A stretch of DNA of 64,000 bases from Rachycentron canadum (Eukaryota; Chordata; Actinopteri; Carangiformes; Rachycentridae). Below are positions 12,699 to 24,148 of the stretch, piece by piece (position 1 is the first letter of the stretch; the number at the start of each line of letters is the position of its first letter). The notes beneath the pieces were generated by a model. The model did no database searches, was not told the origin of the DNA, and worked only from the letters and a program-made list of their open reading frames with translations. Location of the stretch: positions 3,107,684 to 3,171,683 of the forward strand of contig CM076652.1 in the NCBI GenBank assembly GCA_038496675.1, given 5' to 3'. The position numbers and the translations under genes were made by a program.

Positions 12699-14477
12699 AC
12701 CCGTGACCCCATAGCTTACTCCCCGTCAGACACTGGAGTCTCTCTCTGTTTCCAGCATACATCACGTCACCATGCAACACTCCTCACCTCCTTCACCGGG
12801 AGACTCAACAGGATTTGCTTTGACTTAACTTTTAGTCCCTGGGTCTAGCACAAATTCAGTTTCCTTAAATCACCCTGACCAGCTTTAAATGTATTTAAGA
12901 AACAATCAGAAATTCATAGAGCTGTAAAGATTCACCCTCAGATTTTGGGTTTGTTGTGCTGAATGGTTGCTCTGTGTCTGGCACCTGATATATTTTTAAT
13001 GTTAAACTCCAATCCTGAAACAGAGACCTGCTCTGTGTGACAGCCTTTTCTCTCCACAATCCTCACATCATGACCTGATGATCTCTGATGTCGCCTGTAG
13101 GATCTAATGCCACATGGGCCCATTGCTCCTGACTGCCTGAAGAATGATCTTTACTCCACTTTTAGTCTCAAATCCAAGTCTGACTTTTTCATGTCTCCCT
13201 CTGTTGCTTGGACTCTCTTCTCCCTCTTTGGTCTCTGATTTGTCCTGACTTGGACTTGTCTCTGTGTTGTGGTTGTTTTAATTTGGGCATGTAAAGAGAC
13301 AGACAGAGTCTTGTGGTGTTTGGACCTGGACTTGTGCTGAGTCGTAGTTGTCCCTGTCATGTACGTACCTGCCTTAGTACTTACCTCAGTCTTATGTTTG
13401 TTTTGAATGGGACTTGATCCTGTGACTTGGACTTGTCTTGACCTCGTGGCTTGTCTCTGTCCTGTGGACTCAGATTCTGACCAGCTGTGGTGTTTTATTG
13501 TGTCTTTAATCTTGACCTCGTCCAGATTGGAGAAACGGCTGTCAGTCAGATGTAACATGGTCTCGACTGAAAGTTTTTGTATTTATTCAGCATATAAGTA
13601 AGATACTACATAAATGTTTGCGTGCTTATTTGCACTTTTTAAATAGTTTCAATTATTTTAATTGGAAATTATCTGTAACTTGTTTTAAGGATGCCAGACA
13701 CCTGCCAGTTATTCCCAGGGTCATGTGATCACAAGGGGTTCACGAAAAGTAGAAATGTCATTCATATGGTCCCTTCTCCGAAGGGAGAAATGATGAGAGA
13801 GATAATGTTTTTTTGTTTTTAAGCTGCTGCTGCTGAACGTCGCCGTCTATGTTCTTCAGCTGTGTGATGGTTTCTGTTACATTCTGCTTCTCAAACACAT
13901 CCATTCATGTCGTCGTTATGTTCAGGAAAACCTGGGCTCAATCGTAGCTATGATATATATTGTATGTTTTATATTTATTAATTCCCAGCAATTTAGGAAA
14001 ACAAATTATGAAACATCTCAAATTTTAATTTTAGTCGACATAAAGATGTCAGTCAAGCTGGTCGTGGCTGAATAAGGTGAATGTTTTTAATCTTCCATTT
14101 CTGCCTGATTATGCAAATGAACTCCGTCGGCGCAAACGCACGACACGAAGGAAATTGTCTTAAGAATTACTGCTTGAACACCAAACAAACTGTGCAGATA
14201 ATCTGTCTTCAAACTGAGCTGACGTTGTAGCTGTTGCTTTACTTTACTTCAGTGTGATGTGAACCAGTACTAATACACTTCATTGTGTCTCATAAAACCT
14301 CAACATAATCATCTAAGGTTCAGATGATTAGTCAAGTCAAAAATAACAACAGACTCAAAATATATTTCTGCAAACAAGTGGCTTCAGAACAGAATTTTTT
14401 TTTTCCGCCTTTTAAAAGTCAAAAATATGAATTTGGGTGTTTTTTTGTTTTGTTTCTCACGAGATATGCTACATGCA

Positions 14478-14764
14478 CAAAAGTATGTGGACAGCTGAAA
14501 ACCTCAGCCACATATGACGGTTGAAAATCTTATAAAATCGTAGGCATTAATCAACCTCCACTAATTCAGCCACCGAGCACATTAGGGAGGTCCAACACAT
14601 GTTAGATGATGAGGCTGGTCCAGTTCAAAGGTGTTGGCTGGGGCCGAGGTCAGGGCTGCGGTCAGCTGAGGTCAGGGCTGCCTGCAGGTCTTCCTCACCA
14701 AACAGGGAAATGATTTCTTCATGGATGAGACTTCACTTGTTTTGCTGATGTCCACATACTTTTG
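14478..14764. mobile_element. MITE with perfect 16-bp terminal inverted repeats
   Basis: CAAAAGTATGTGGACA at 14478-14493 and its exact reverse complement at 14749-14764 bracket about 255 bp without coding capacity. Size and ends fit a non-autonomous DNA transposon, probably Tc1/mariner-related. The exact target-site duplication was not resolved. Confidence 0.8.
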
Positions 14765-17700
14765 ACCATATATTTCACACTTTCATTTTCTGCTGATGTA
14801 TAAATGAATCCATCTCACTGTGAGAAGAACAAATGCAGATTGTTTTACTTGTGTGGATGGAAGAAAAAAGTTAGTTGAATTGAATGAAACTTGTGTTGTG
14901 TTGTGTTGTGTTCAAAAACAAAATGCTTCTCTGTAAAGTCCAGTGTTGATATTCAACCATCTGCTCAAACACACAACACATTCACTGTAGAGGAACTTTT
15001 TTTTTTTTAAAGTTCAGCTCTGAACATGTTGTTTTAGCTCACTCTGTAGCCACTGTCCACAGGGTTCATTTTATTTTGTTTTTGGAAAATACAAACTAAA
15101 GGCAGGAGCATCAAACTGGTAATATTCTGCTAATATTCTTTAGATTCATGTTCTCTAGTTTTTCCATATTCTTTACTAATCACATTCACTGTAAAGTTTT
15201 ATTTCCTTAAAACTGATGTTGGTCTATAATTTGAATCAAAACCCCAGTTTTATTCATGCTCACCAGAGGATACACAGCTGCTAAGGCTTAAAGAATCTAT
15301 AAATCAACATTGCAGCTTCTAGGGGAAATCCTAACATTCAATAATACGATGTTTCCACGAGCTTCATCTGGAGCTATGTTTGTGTTTTGGAAAGTAGTTT
15401 TGGCTTTGGCCCGAACACGAATCAGACAGGAAGTTGAGAATCAGCACTGAGCTGTCAAAGTGTAGATGCCGTTTGTTTGTTTGAGTTCCTTTTGTTTGTT
15501 TGTTGACCAGCAGTCCTGTTTTCTCCGCCTCTGATGTCGAGCTGGACTCAAACTGACGGCGGAGGGAACCAGTAGCATCTCACGGTGCTCCAAAACACCA
15601 ATCAATCAATAATCACCTTTCAGCTTTCTCCTGATTTTAATCTGACCAAATACCAGCCGGGGTTTTCATGATGTAGCTGTTTCTCTGGGATGGTTGTAGC
15701 TCAGCCAACAGGTCTTCACAGGTCCAAAAGATTTGATCCGCCCCAAGCCGACCCACTGAAGAGCAGCAAAGTAAAGGAAGAACAGTCCAGATCCAAAAGA
15801 GACAGAGACTGAGGACAGAAAGAACTGGTCTGGAATAGACCTGATCCAAAATGTGGTGGATCTGACCAGGAGCAAACAGAGCAAACACCAGCGCAAGGCT
15901 GCACTAACCATACCGCAGCAACCCTCACAGACCCGATTAGCCGGACTGAGGTCTCAGTTCCAGCCCTGGTTTCTGGTCACCGAATGGATCTGTGAAGACC
16001 TTTGGCTCAGCTGTCTGTCTCCTGTTGATTTAGGTCTTAATTCTGTGTATTGATGCACAATCAGAGTCTGAATGTTTGCTGTCAAAACCCAAACAACAAA
16101 CCAAATGTGTGCACACAGAGGTCGACTGATGAATGAAGTGAATTAATCGATTAGTAGAGGATTGAAAAGCATTGTTATTATTAGTCAGCTGACTGAAGTC
16201 ATCAATTAAACATATATGTGCTTTAGTACTATTATATATTTAGTGTCTAATTTAGCATCAAACCAGACACTGGTAAATTTATTTGCATGTTTTTGTGAAA
16301 TAGTGGTTACTGGATTTCTGGATAGTACACTGTAGCTGGTGAGCTAACACTAGCATGCTATTTAGCCATAATTGCCCACCTAGATATCTGGGCTGCCAGC
16401 GGGTAGTAGCTAAACTGCCTGAAACTGTAGTAGCTCAGGTCGTGTCCATAAATTATACAGAAAAAGTATTGATGATACCAAAAAAAAAAAAATTTTTTTT
16501 TTTTTTCTTGCATCTTTGTTCTGCTGTATATTTCAAGCTAACGGCTAACTCAAGGCTGGCACTTTGCTTTCCATTGTAAATCAATTAATTTAATTTTTTT
16601 TAAAAAAAGGTGGAATAAGCATTGATAAGTCAGCAAGAGTATAGCTCTGTTGTTGAAAGAACAATAAATTCACAGATTTGATTCAGAAAACAGAATTTGG
16701 CTCATAACTGTAAAACAGCAACTAATAGCTAATAAGCTAAGCTAAATCTCAACATTAAAAAAAAAAAAAAAAAAAACGTGAAAATTCAGGGAAATTTAAT
16801 TCAATTTTCCAACATGGGCCAAATTTATTAGCAGCTACAGCCCTGGTTAGTTTCAAGTTGGATATACTGAGAATTACAATATAAATCTACAGTATCACTG
16901 ACTTTGTGAATGCTATCATACCAGTTAGCAGCTAGCATGCTAGCTCTGTCGCTAATTGTACAATAACTTAAAGCAGAGTCTCTAGTGTTGTTTTTAGTGT
17001 TTTGTCAAGAACATGTAGAATCGTTTTTAGTCATTTTTTTTAAACCACTGTTCATCATATTTATTGTTCTAATTTCTTATTTTTCTAATTGTTTTGTCTC
17101 AAAGTCAAAAGCAAATCAAACATCTTCTTAGAGTCCAAAGTGTTTCTTCAGCCTATGTTTTGACTTTTTACAATGAAGCATGAGTTGCTCCAAATGTAAA
17201 GGCTGTTTTTATTTCTAACACTGTTTAACCTGACACTGAAAAAAGTTTTAGATTTAATCAGTCGACCTCTTGCTGTATTCTTTACCTTCTGCTGTAGCTG
17301 TTTCATTAACAGGAATTAAAAAACATATTCAATCCCATTTGTGCGTTATCCAATCATTTATTTATTTTAATTGCCTTTACATTTTGTGTATGGAAATGTG
17401 AACGATGATGATAATGTCTGCACTGTAGCAACAACAACACAGACAAGTTTTAGAGAACAAGCCACTGAAGTAAAACATCACATTATCATATTCATTGTTG
17501 CTAATGATTTCATTCATTAATTCACTAACAACAATATTATTAATTAACTGCCTATTTGCTTTTTCATTGAAATTTCATATTTATTTATCCATTTATTACC
17601 CCACCACCAATGTTTTGTTTTTTTTTAACTATTTATTTCTCAATTTCCTTGTGATGTTCCTTTATTTATTTCCCTTCAACATGCAAATAAGGGGTCAGTC

Positions 17701-18237
17701 ATTTAAAGAGTGTCATGGTGTCAGTTCTTCCCCTATTATATCAGATCAGCAACACGTGCCTTGCTCCTCAGACCTGTGGCAAGGCTCAGAGCAGAAAACA
17801 AAAACTGAATTGAAATGTTGATGATATTTCAAAACAAGTAGCCTCAAAAATAATAACTCTTTTCTTGTCTTTCTTGTCTCTTGTCTTTTTTTTTCTTTTT
17901 TTTTTTTTTTAAATCAAGGAGCTGAAATAGACTATAATTATAATTTCCTGCCATAGGTGTTTTTTTTTTACCTTTTTATGAAATTTGATAAGCAGGAAAA
18001 AAAATATTTTTAGTTGGAGGATTTGGGGGGATTTAGTGTAATTATATTTATGTATGATAAGAGAGGAAATCAATAGGGGGTTGGAGCTCAGGATGTCCAC
18101 AGGTTTTGGGGAGTGTCACCACCTAGACCGAGACCTTATTCTTCTAATAATACATCCATGGTCACAGGCATCAATCGGGTGTTCTGTTGTTTCCTCGTTG
18201 ACAACAGTCTGCCAGGGTGAAACCAAAGACTCCAGGG

Positions 18238-18291
18238 CTGAAGAGCCTTAAACCTGCATTCTCTCTAATGACCATCAGGGGGCGACTCCAG
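18238..18291 (-). repeat. Interspersed repeat family A fragment
   Basis: Contains GAAGAGCCTTAAACCTGCAT and TCTCTAATGACCATCAGG, the end of family A in minus orientation. Confidence 0.7.
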
Positions 18292-18754
18292 TGTTTCCTT
18301 TGCTAAGGGAAATGAATAAAGTTGGTTTTCAGTAACACATCTCAGCGTAAGTGTTGTTGGATTCTCTCCATATTATGAATGTGAATTCTCCTCAGCATCA
18401 TCACGTTTTCCACTGAGGTCAAGGAAATGTCTCCTAATACATCCACATTACACACTCTAATGCTGCTAAAACCCCACACCACTGAACATTAGAGTAACGT
18501 TCAAAGTTAGTGTTACTTTAAAAAGAGCAGTGGCTAAAAGAGACGTCTCCGCTGGAGAGCGACACTTTGTGTTGTGCAGCCTTTTGTTAACCATTAGTAA
18601 ACATTAGTAGATATGTTTTCCTGCTGCATTAAAAAATGCATCTCGTATTATAGGTGAATTATAATATATGATGTTCATGTCAGTGTGTCCACATCAGGAC
18701 AGGACACTTTAAAAGGCATCAGAAAGGACTGAGGCTGTTTGGCTGTTTAGGCTG

Positions 18755-18872
18755 TTATATGAGACGCAGAGTTGGAGGAGGAGCATCACAGGAAAATGAA
18801 AGTTAGTCAGAGCTGCAGCTGTTTTTCTCTAAAAAACATCAGGTTTCTCTCGTTGACACAGCAGATCCTCTG
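18755..18872 (+). promoter_or_regulatory. Core promoter, ISRE-like site and non-coding exon 1 of the TRIM gene
   Basis: A TATA-like TTATATGA at 18755-18762 precedes a predicted untranslated exon that ends at 18872 with a GTGAGT donor. The matching acceptor TGTGTAG lies just before the coding exon, three bases upstream of the ATG. GAAAATGAAA at 18792-18801 fits the interferon-stimulated response element pattern GAAANNGAAA. Fish TRIM genes of this type often have a separate 5' UTR exon and respond to interferon; induction here is inference. Confidence 0.5.
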
Positions 18873-19061
18873 GTGAGTATAGCAGATATTATTTTCTGCA
18901 TTTAAACCTTCGGCATCAACAGGAAGCTTCAGCTCTGATCAGGTATTCTCCACATTAAAATGTAATTTCGCCAATTGAGTTTTTGTATATGTGTAATGCA
19001 ACTACATCATATTTAAATTTGGTTCCTTCACCTTGTGTACTGTGTCTTCACTGTGTAGATA

Positions 19062-20435
19062 ATGTCTGCTGCCTGGTGTCTGCTGACTCAGAATCAGCTT
19101 CAGTGCTTCATCTGTCAGGATGTGCTCACTGATCCAGTCACTTTATCCTGTGGACACAACTTCTGTAACCGTTGTATCACTGAGCACTGGGATAATATTG
19201 CCAGTTGCCAATGTCCCAACTGTAAAGAGGTTTTCCGCCCACAACGCGAGCTGCAGGTCAACACATTGATCTCTGAGGTGGCCGCTCAGTTCAGAGAGTC
19301 GGCTCAACAGAGGATCAACAGCATCAGCTATAGGCCAAACTATCAGTGTCACGACTGTGACAATACCAAATACAAGGCCTTTGTTCTCTGCGTGTTTATG
19401 ATTGTGTATATCTCGATATGTCAGTCGATTTACAACCACAAAACACGAGACGTTGTTCCCCTGGAAGAAGAGCATGAAGGAAAGCAGGCCAAGCTGGTGA
19501 GAGCAGAGGCTGAAATTAGGCAGATGATCCAGAAGAATCAGCTGAAGCTAAAGGAGATCAAACACTCGGTGGAGCTCGGTAATCAAGCTGCATACGGAGA
19601 AATAGCTGATGCTGTTGAGGTCTTCGCTGCTCTGAAGGAGTCTGTGGAGAGAAGCCAGGTTAAACTAATCAAGACAATCAAACGGAAGCAAAGAGCAGCA
19701 GAGACGCAGGCTGAAGGCTTCATCAAGAGGCTGGAGGATGAAATCTCCGAGCTGAGGCAGAGAGGGATGGAGGTGGAGCTGCTCTCCGTGGCTCAGCTGG
19801 AGGCGACGCTCAGTAAAGAGATAAAGAAAGAGATGAAGAAGCTGCTGGACAAGGCAGAGCTGAAGAGGGTCCAGCAGTTCGCAGTGGACGTGACACTTGA
19901 TCCAGATACGGCCAATCCCCAGCTCATCCTGTCTGATGATGGGAAACAAGTCAAACATGGCTATGTAATAAATGACCTCCCAGATAACCCAAAGAGATTT
20001 ACTAAGTCACCCTGTGTCTTGGGGAAGCAGAGTCTCTCCAAAGGTAGATTTTACTTTGAGGTTGGCGTTAAAGGGAAGCTTGATTGGGAGCTGGGCCTGG
20101 CCAGAGAGTCTATCGACAGAAAGAGCGACATCTCACAGACGCTTCAGGTTGGATACTTGACGATCGGGTTGCACGATGGACAGTCTTACTTCGCGGTTGC
20201 TGACTCTGTAGTCGACCTCGCTGTGGACTCAAAGCCGGAGAAGGTGGGGGTGTTTGTGGACTGTGAGGGTCGTCTGGTCTCCTTTTATGACGCCAACACT
20301 GCAGCGCTCATCCACTCCTTCACCGGCTGCTCCTTCGAGGAGAAACTCTACCCGTTCTTCCACGCCTTTAATAGTGACTTTAATGACTTCACCCCTCTGC
20401 TCATCTCTCCTGTCGTCCCACAATATGAACAATAA
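19062..20435 (+). CDS. TRIM-like RING / PRY-SPRY E3 ligase with collapsed B-box
   Basis: Predicted cytoplasmic ubiquitin ligase of the fish TRIM (finTRIM/TRIM25-like) expansions, 457 residues in one coding exon. The RING finger at about residues 15-55 has all C3HC4 ligands (CFICQDVL, CGHNFCNRC, CPNC). Next comes a shortened region (CHDCDNTKYKAF, a hydrophobic run, then YNHKTRDVVPLEEE). In relatives this is two B-boxes of roughly 80 residues; here the start of B-box 1 seems fused to the end of B-box 2, and the hydrophobic run replaces the zinc ligands. A coiled coil follows (about 150-265). PRY-SPRY starts near 275 (DVTLDPDTANPQLILSDDGK, KGRFYFEVGV, DWELGLARE, KVGVFVDCEGRLVSFYD) and reaches the end. 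The usual Trp in the GYWTI block is Leu. The frame is fully open, so it is probably expressed; exact subfamily is not assigned. Confidence 0.85.
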   Translation: MSAAWCLLTQNQLQCFICQDVLTDPVTLSCGHNFCNRCITEHWDNIASCQCPNCKEVFRPQRELQVNTLISEVAAQFRESAQQRINSISYRPNYQCHDCDNTKYKAFVLCVFMIVYISICQSIYNHKTRDVVPLEEEHEGKQAKLVRAEAEIRQMIQKNQLKLKEIKHSVELGNQAAYGEIADAVEVFAALKESVERSQVKLIKTIKRKQRAAETQAEGFIKRLEDEISELRQRGMEVELLSVAQLEATLSKEIKKEMKKLLDKAELKRVQQFAVDVTLDPDTANPQLILSDDGKQVKHGYVINDLPDNPKRFTKSPCVLGKQSLSKGRFYFEVGVKGKLDWELGLARESIDRKSDISQTLQVGYLTIGLHDGQSYFAVADSVVDLAVDSKPEKVGVFVDCEGRLVSFYDANTAALIHSFTGCSFEEKLYPFFHAFNSDFNDFTPLLISPVVPQYEQ

Positions 20436-20696
20436 CAGCTTTGTTTTTCTACTAAAAGATTCATTCAGTTTCATTTAATGGAAAATATCTTTACGCATGA
20501 TTTCCTCACAGTCTGATTCATGTTTTCCTTTATTTACTCACGACTGCACTTCAATACAATTTTGAGGTACTTTATGTCTATTTCACTTCATCTCAAAGAA
20601 GAATATTATACTTTGTACTGCTCTACATTTAACAGTTATAGTTTCCATTGACTCTGCATATTAAGAGTTTGTATTAAAATGTTAAAACTCATTGTC

Positions 20697-20702
20697 AATA
20701 AA
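20697..20702 (+). terminator. Poly(A) signal AATAAA of the TRIM gene
   Basis: First AATAAA downstream of the TRIM stop codon, 262 bases after it, in an AT-rich 3' UTR. Confidence 0.6.
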
Positions 20703-22340
20703 ATACAATACATTTCTATAGATTTTTATTTTAAATTAAAGTGAGTTGTTCGTTTTCTGTTTTTTTCTCCCATTGTTTTTCATTTAAACATCTACTTTGA
20801 GACACAATGTGGTAAAACTCTCCTATATTTCACCAAAGGAACATCGGCAATTCGAGAAAAGTGAATGCATATAGATGTGGCCGAACTTTCTTCTTTATTC
20901 CAACATCAATCATCTCATGAATATTGACCACTGCACAGTTCATCTTTATTTTATTCTTGAGCCTAATGTCACTTTTTCTTGAGTACCGGCCTCCGTCCTC
21001 TCTGTTTCATGTTCTAGGCGATTTGTATGTGTCCTATATTAACTACATGTTCACTTTAAACTACTACTACTACTTTAAACTTTTTATGAAATTAAAGGTG
21101 AAATACATCCACAGTTTGTAGAAATACTACATCGCAAATAAATTTCCTGAAAAGGAAAATTAGATAAATATTATCAGCAAAATGTGCTCAAAGTATCAAA
21201 GTTAAACTACCTGGTCTCTGTGACTGTTATATTATTGTACATTACATTAGTAGGTTGATAAATACTGATAAGTCTGTGTGGAGTCCAGTGGTTCTCAAAT
21301 GAGATGATCAAAGAAGAAAAATAAAGTTTGTATCAGAACTTAATTTTTTTAAGTTAATCATTTTTTTGCAGCGTTCTGTGAAATATTCGATTTTTTTTTT
21401 TTTTGTCTCTTTCAACTTCAGTTATTTAAATGAAACCATGGGTAGCGTCCAGAGTGGAAATGTTGACTGGACTCAAACGGCCCCCACAGTCACCAGATCT
21501 CAATCCAACACATAGAGCACCTCTGGGATGTGGTGGAACAGGAGATCCGCTTCATGGATGTGCAGCTGACAAGTCTGCAGCAACTGTGTGATGCTATCGT
21601 GTCAATATGGACCAGAGTCTCTGGGGAATGTCTCCAGCACCTTGTTGAATCTATACCATGAAGAATTAAGGCCGAGCTGAAGGCAAAAGGGGGTCTGACC
21701 CGGTACAAGCAAGGTGTACCTAATAAAGTGGTAGGTAGGTTACAGTCTCCTCATCGCTCCACACAGAGTCCAGGATCGTTCTATGGACAAAGTGATCCCT
21801 GGGGCACAAGGCCCCCAATTCAACTCGAACCCTTTCCTGCATGACTCTCTTGCCTGTATTCTCCGTCTCGCTCCACTTTCCCAAACAAATAAAAGCAGAA
21901 AAATGTTCCAAAAAAAGGTAACATGCATGAAAACAGGTGGATGAAAACACGTTTATTGAGATTTAAGTTGATGTAGAAGAGCCTCACTCAAGTCTGAACC
22001 CAAAAAGAAGCAAACATCCTCCAGTAAAAGGTCAAATTCTCCACTGAGAACAGTCATGATGGAGCAAATAGAAACACAAATCACAGCAATAAAACAATAT
22101 ACCTGTGAGTTTGAGGATCAATACTCTGCACTGATGTCAGATTGATTTCATGTGAGCAAATAGCAGGCAGCTCTCAAAGGTGATTAGAGCTCATTAAGGA
22201 AGTCAGAGCCAATAACTTCATTAGGACTTCAGGAAGTGGCCAAACCGACGCCACCGACGGAAAACCTGACTCCTAACTAGGCGTATTGACACAGTAAATA
22301 ATCAGACCAATAAAGTCAGAGAGAGGAATCACGGGGGGAA
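20703..22340. other. Intergenic between TRIM and the peptide gene
   Basis: AT-rich, with one decayed Tc1-like transposase fragment (21430-21735). Nothing else is recognised. Confidence 0.5.
21430..21735 (+). pseudogene. Tc1-like transposase C-terminal remnant
   Basis: Conceptual translation across frames gives the familiar Tc1 transposase end: SPDLNP (broken by a frameshift), HLWDVVEQEIR, LQQLCDAIVSIWTRVS, CLQHLVESIP, followed by the typical trailing ACCTAATAAAGTGG. Only the last third is present, the frame is interrupted and no intact terminal repeats were found. It is a dead copy. Confidence 0.8.
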
Positions 22341-22355
22341 TGATCACTGAGGGGG

Positions 22356-22439
22356 TACAAAAGGAGGCCGGGCTGATCCCGACACCCAGTCTGCAGGTCT
22401 GATCTGATTTTATCTGGTCTCTGTGCAGGATCTGTCCAG
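22356..22439 (+). promoter_or_regulatory. Core promoter and non-coding exon 1 of the secretin-like gene
   Basis: A TATA-like TACAAAAGG at 22356-22364 is followed about 30 bp on by a predicted untranslated exon ending at 22439 with the strong donor CCAG/GTGAGT. Splicing to the acceptor at 23261 puts 24 bases of leader before the ATG. Exon boundaries are inferred from splice signals only. Confidence 0.45.
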
Positions 22440-23000
22440 GTGAGTCTCCATGGATTTCTTCTTTGCAGCATCTTCTTTGTTGTTGTGACTACAATTTTTT
22501 TTTTTTTTTTTTTTTTATCAGTGTTTATTGAGACGCAGCCATTTCATATGATCACAGAGATCAGTTTTTATCTACTGCTGAATATCAAAAATGACGTACA
22601 GCAACTAATTAAACAATTTTTTCACTTTTAAATTCAAAGCAATTACTTTTCATTCAACAATTAAGCTGTCTGTTATTTTCCAAATTAATTAATTTTTTGA
22701 TAAAATGTTAGAAAACAGAAAAAAAAGCTCTTTATAATTTCTAAGAGACGTCTTCAAAGTAAAGATATTCAGTTTGTGATGGAAACAGAGAGAAATCCTC
22801 ACAATTAAGGACCTGGATCATCAAAATGAATCATCAAAAATTCTGTATATGCAGATGAATCCATTGTATAACTTGTCTTTCCATCTATATATACGTTTGT
22901 GTTTGTGTTTGTGTGTGTTTTGACAGAATTTATATTTATAATTTATATATATATATATATACACTTTTACAGTTACATGCACATACTCACATTTATACAC

Positions 23001-23188
23001 CATCCCCTGCTTTATGGTCTATTTTCCTCTAAATGGACCATCATTTAAAAAATGAACATGACATTTACTGAGCTGATAAATCAAGGGAGAAGTAGGGACA
23101 TTTTCCCATAGACTTCAATACAATATCACTTCTTTTTGTTGAGTCATCCCCTGATGGTCATTAGATAAAATGCAGACCCACAGACCCA
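23001..23188 (+). repeat. Interspersed repeat family A copy
   Basis: Plus-oriented copy in intron 1 of the peptide gene, from CATCCCCTGCTTTATGGTCT to the block ending TCATTAGATAAAATGCAGAC. Confidence 0.85.
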
Positions 23189-23285
23189 ACAACAATGTGT
23201 CTGAAATATTACCTTCACCCTGAAGAGGACCGAGGTTTGAAAAATCAATTTGTCTCCTCAGGAAATCTTCATCTTCATCATCATC

Positions 23286-24023
23286 ATGACGTCGTCCATC
23301 AGTGTGACTCAGGTCTTCCTGCTGTCGGCCCTCCTCCACCTCACCACCGCACTTCCTGTCAGGTAGACGATCATAGATGTTGCTGAAAAGTCTCAAACAT
23401 CTGCCAAAAAAAAATCACTTCATGATTCCTTTAAACGTGTTGACGCACTTTATTTTTAGTAGCAACAATTTGATTTGCATTAAAACAGCTGGATAAAACT
23501 GGATATTATCATCTTGTTTGGTTTAAGGTTTTAAATGAGTTGATCCTTTCCTTCATGTTTTAAATCTTGGCTCTTCAACCCTTCTTTAAATCTATATTGT
23601 AATTGTTTTGATGCTGTTCATGTATTATGTTCCGCACTTTGGGTCTTCGTGAATGAAACGAACTGTAAATCGTCTTTTTCTTTGACCTCAGTGATGAAGA
23701 TCAAGTGGAGAGTTTGCCTGAGATCAGACACCTGAACGCACCGTGGTCGGAGATGAACGCTGCAGACTCTCTGCTGGAGGACAGACTCAGGTTAAACGAC
23801 AAGAAACATCACAGCAAATAAATACATCAACTTTTAGAGACAATAATTCTACAGACTTTAAATTCACCCTTAAAGGTGCTATTATCAATGTTTTTACAGA
23901 AACTGGGTCGAAAATAACAACGTGAAAATAATAAAGGAAGTTATATAAAACACAGAGAGACAGACATAGAGAGAGAGACAGAGAGAGAGAGGGAGACAGA
24001 GAGAGAGAGAGAGAGAGAGGGAG

Positions 24024-24108
<85 letters not shown>

Positions 24109-24112
24109 CAGC

Positions 24113-24148
<36 letters not shown>

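Larger units (their letters stand above)
12699..18750. other. cerk 3' UTR and 6 kb intergenic, no gene seen
   Basis: The first part is presumably the cerk 3' UTR, but no convincing AATAAA was found close to the stop, so its end is not placed. The rest is AT-rich with homopolymer tracts (for example 16758-16777 and around 17888-17911), one MITE and a family A fragment. The frames in this interval are short, lack splice context and resemble no family I recognise. Confidence 0.5.
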
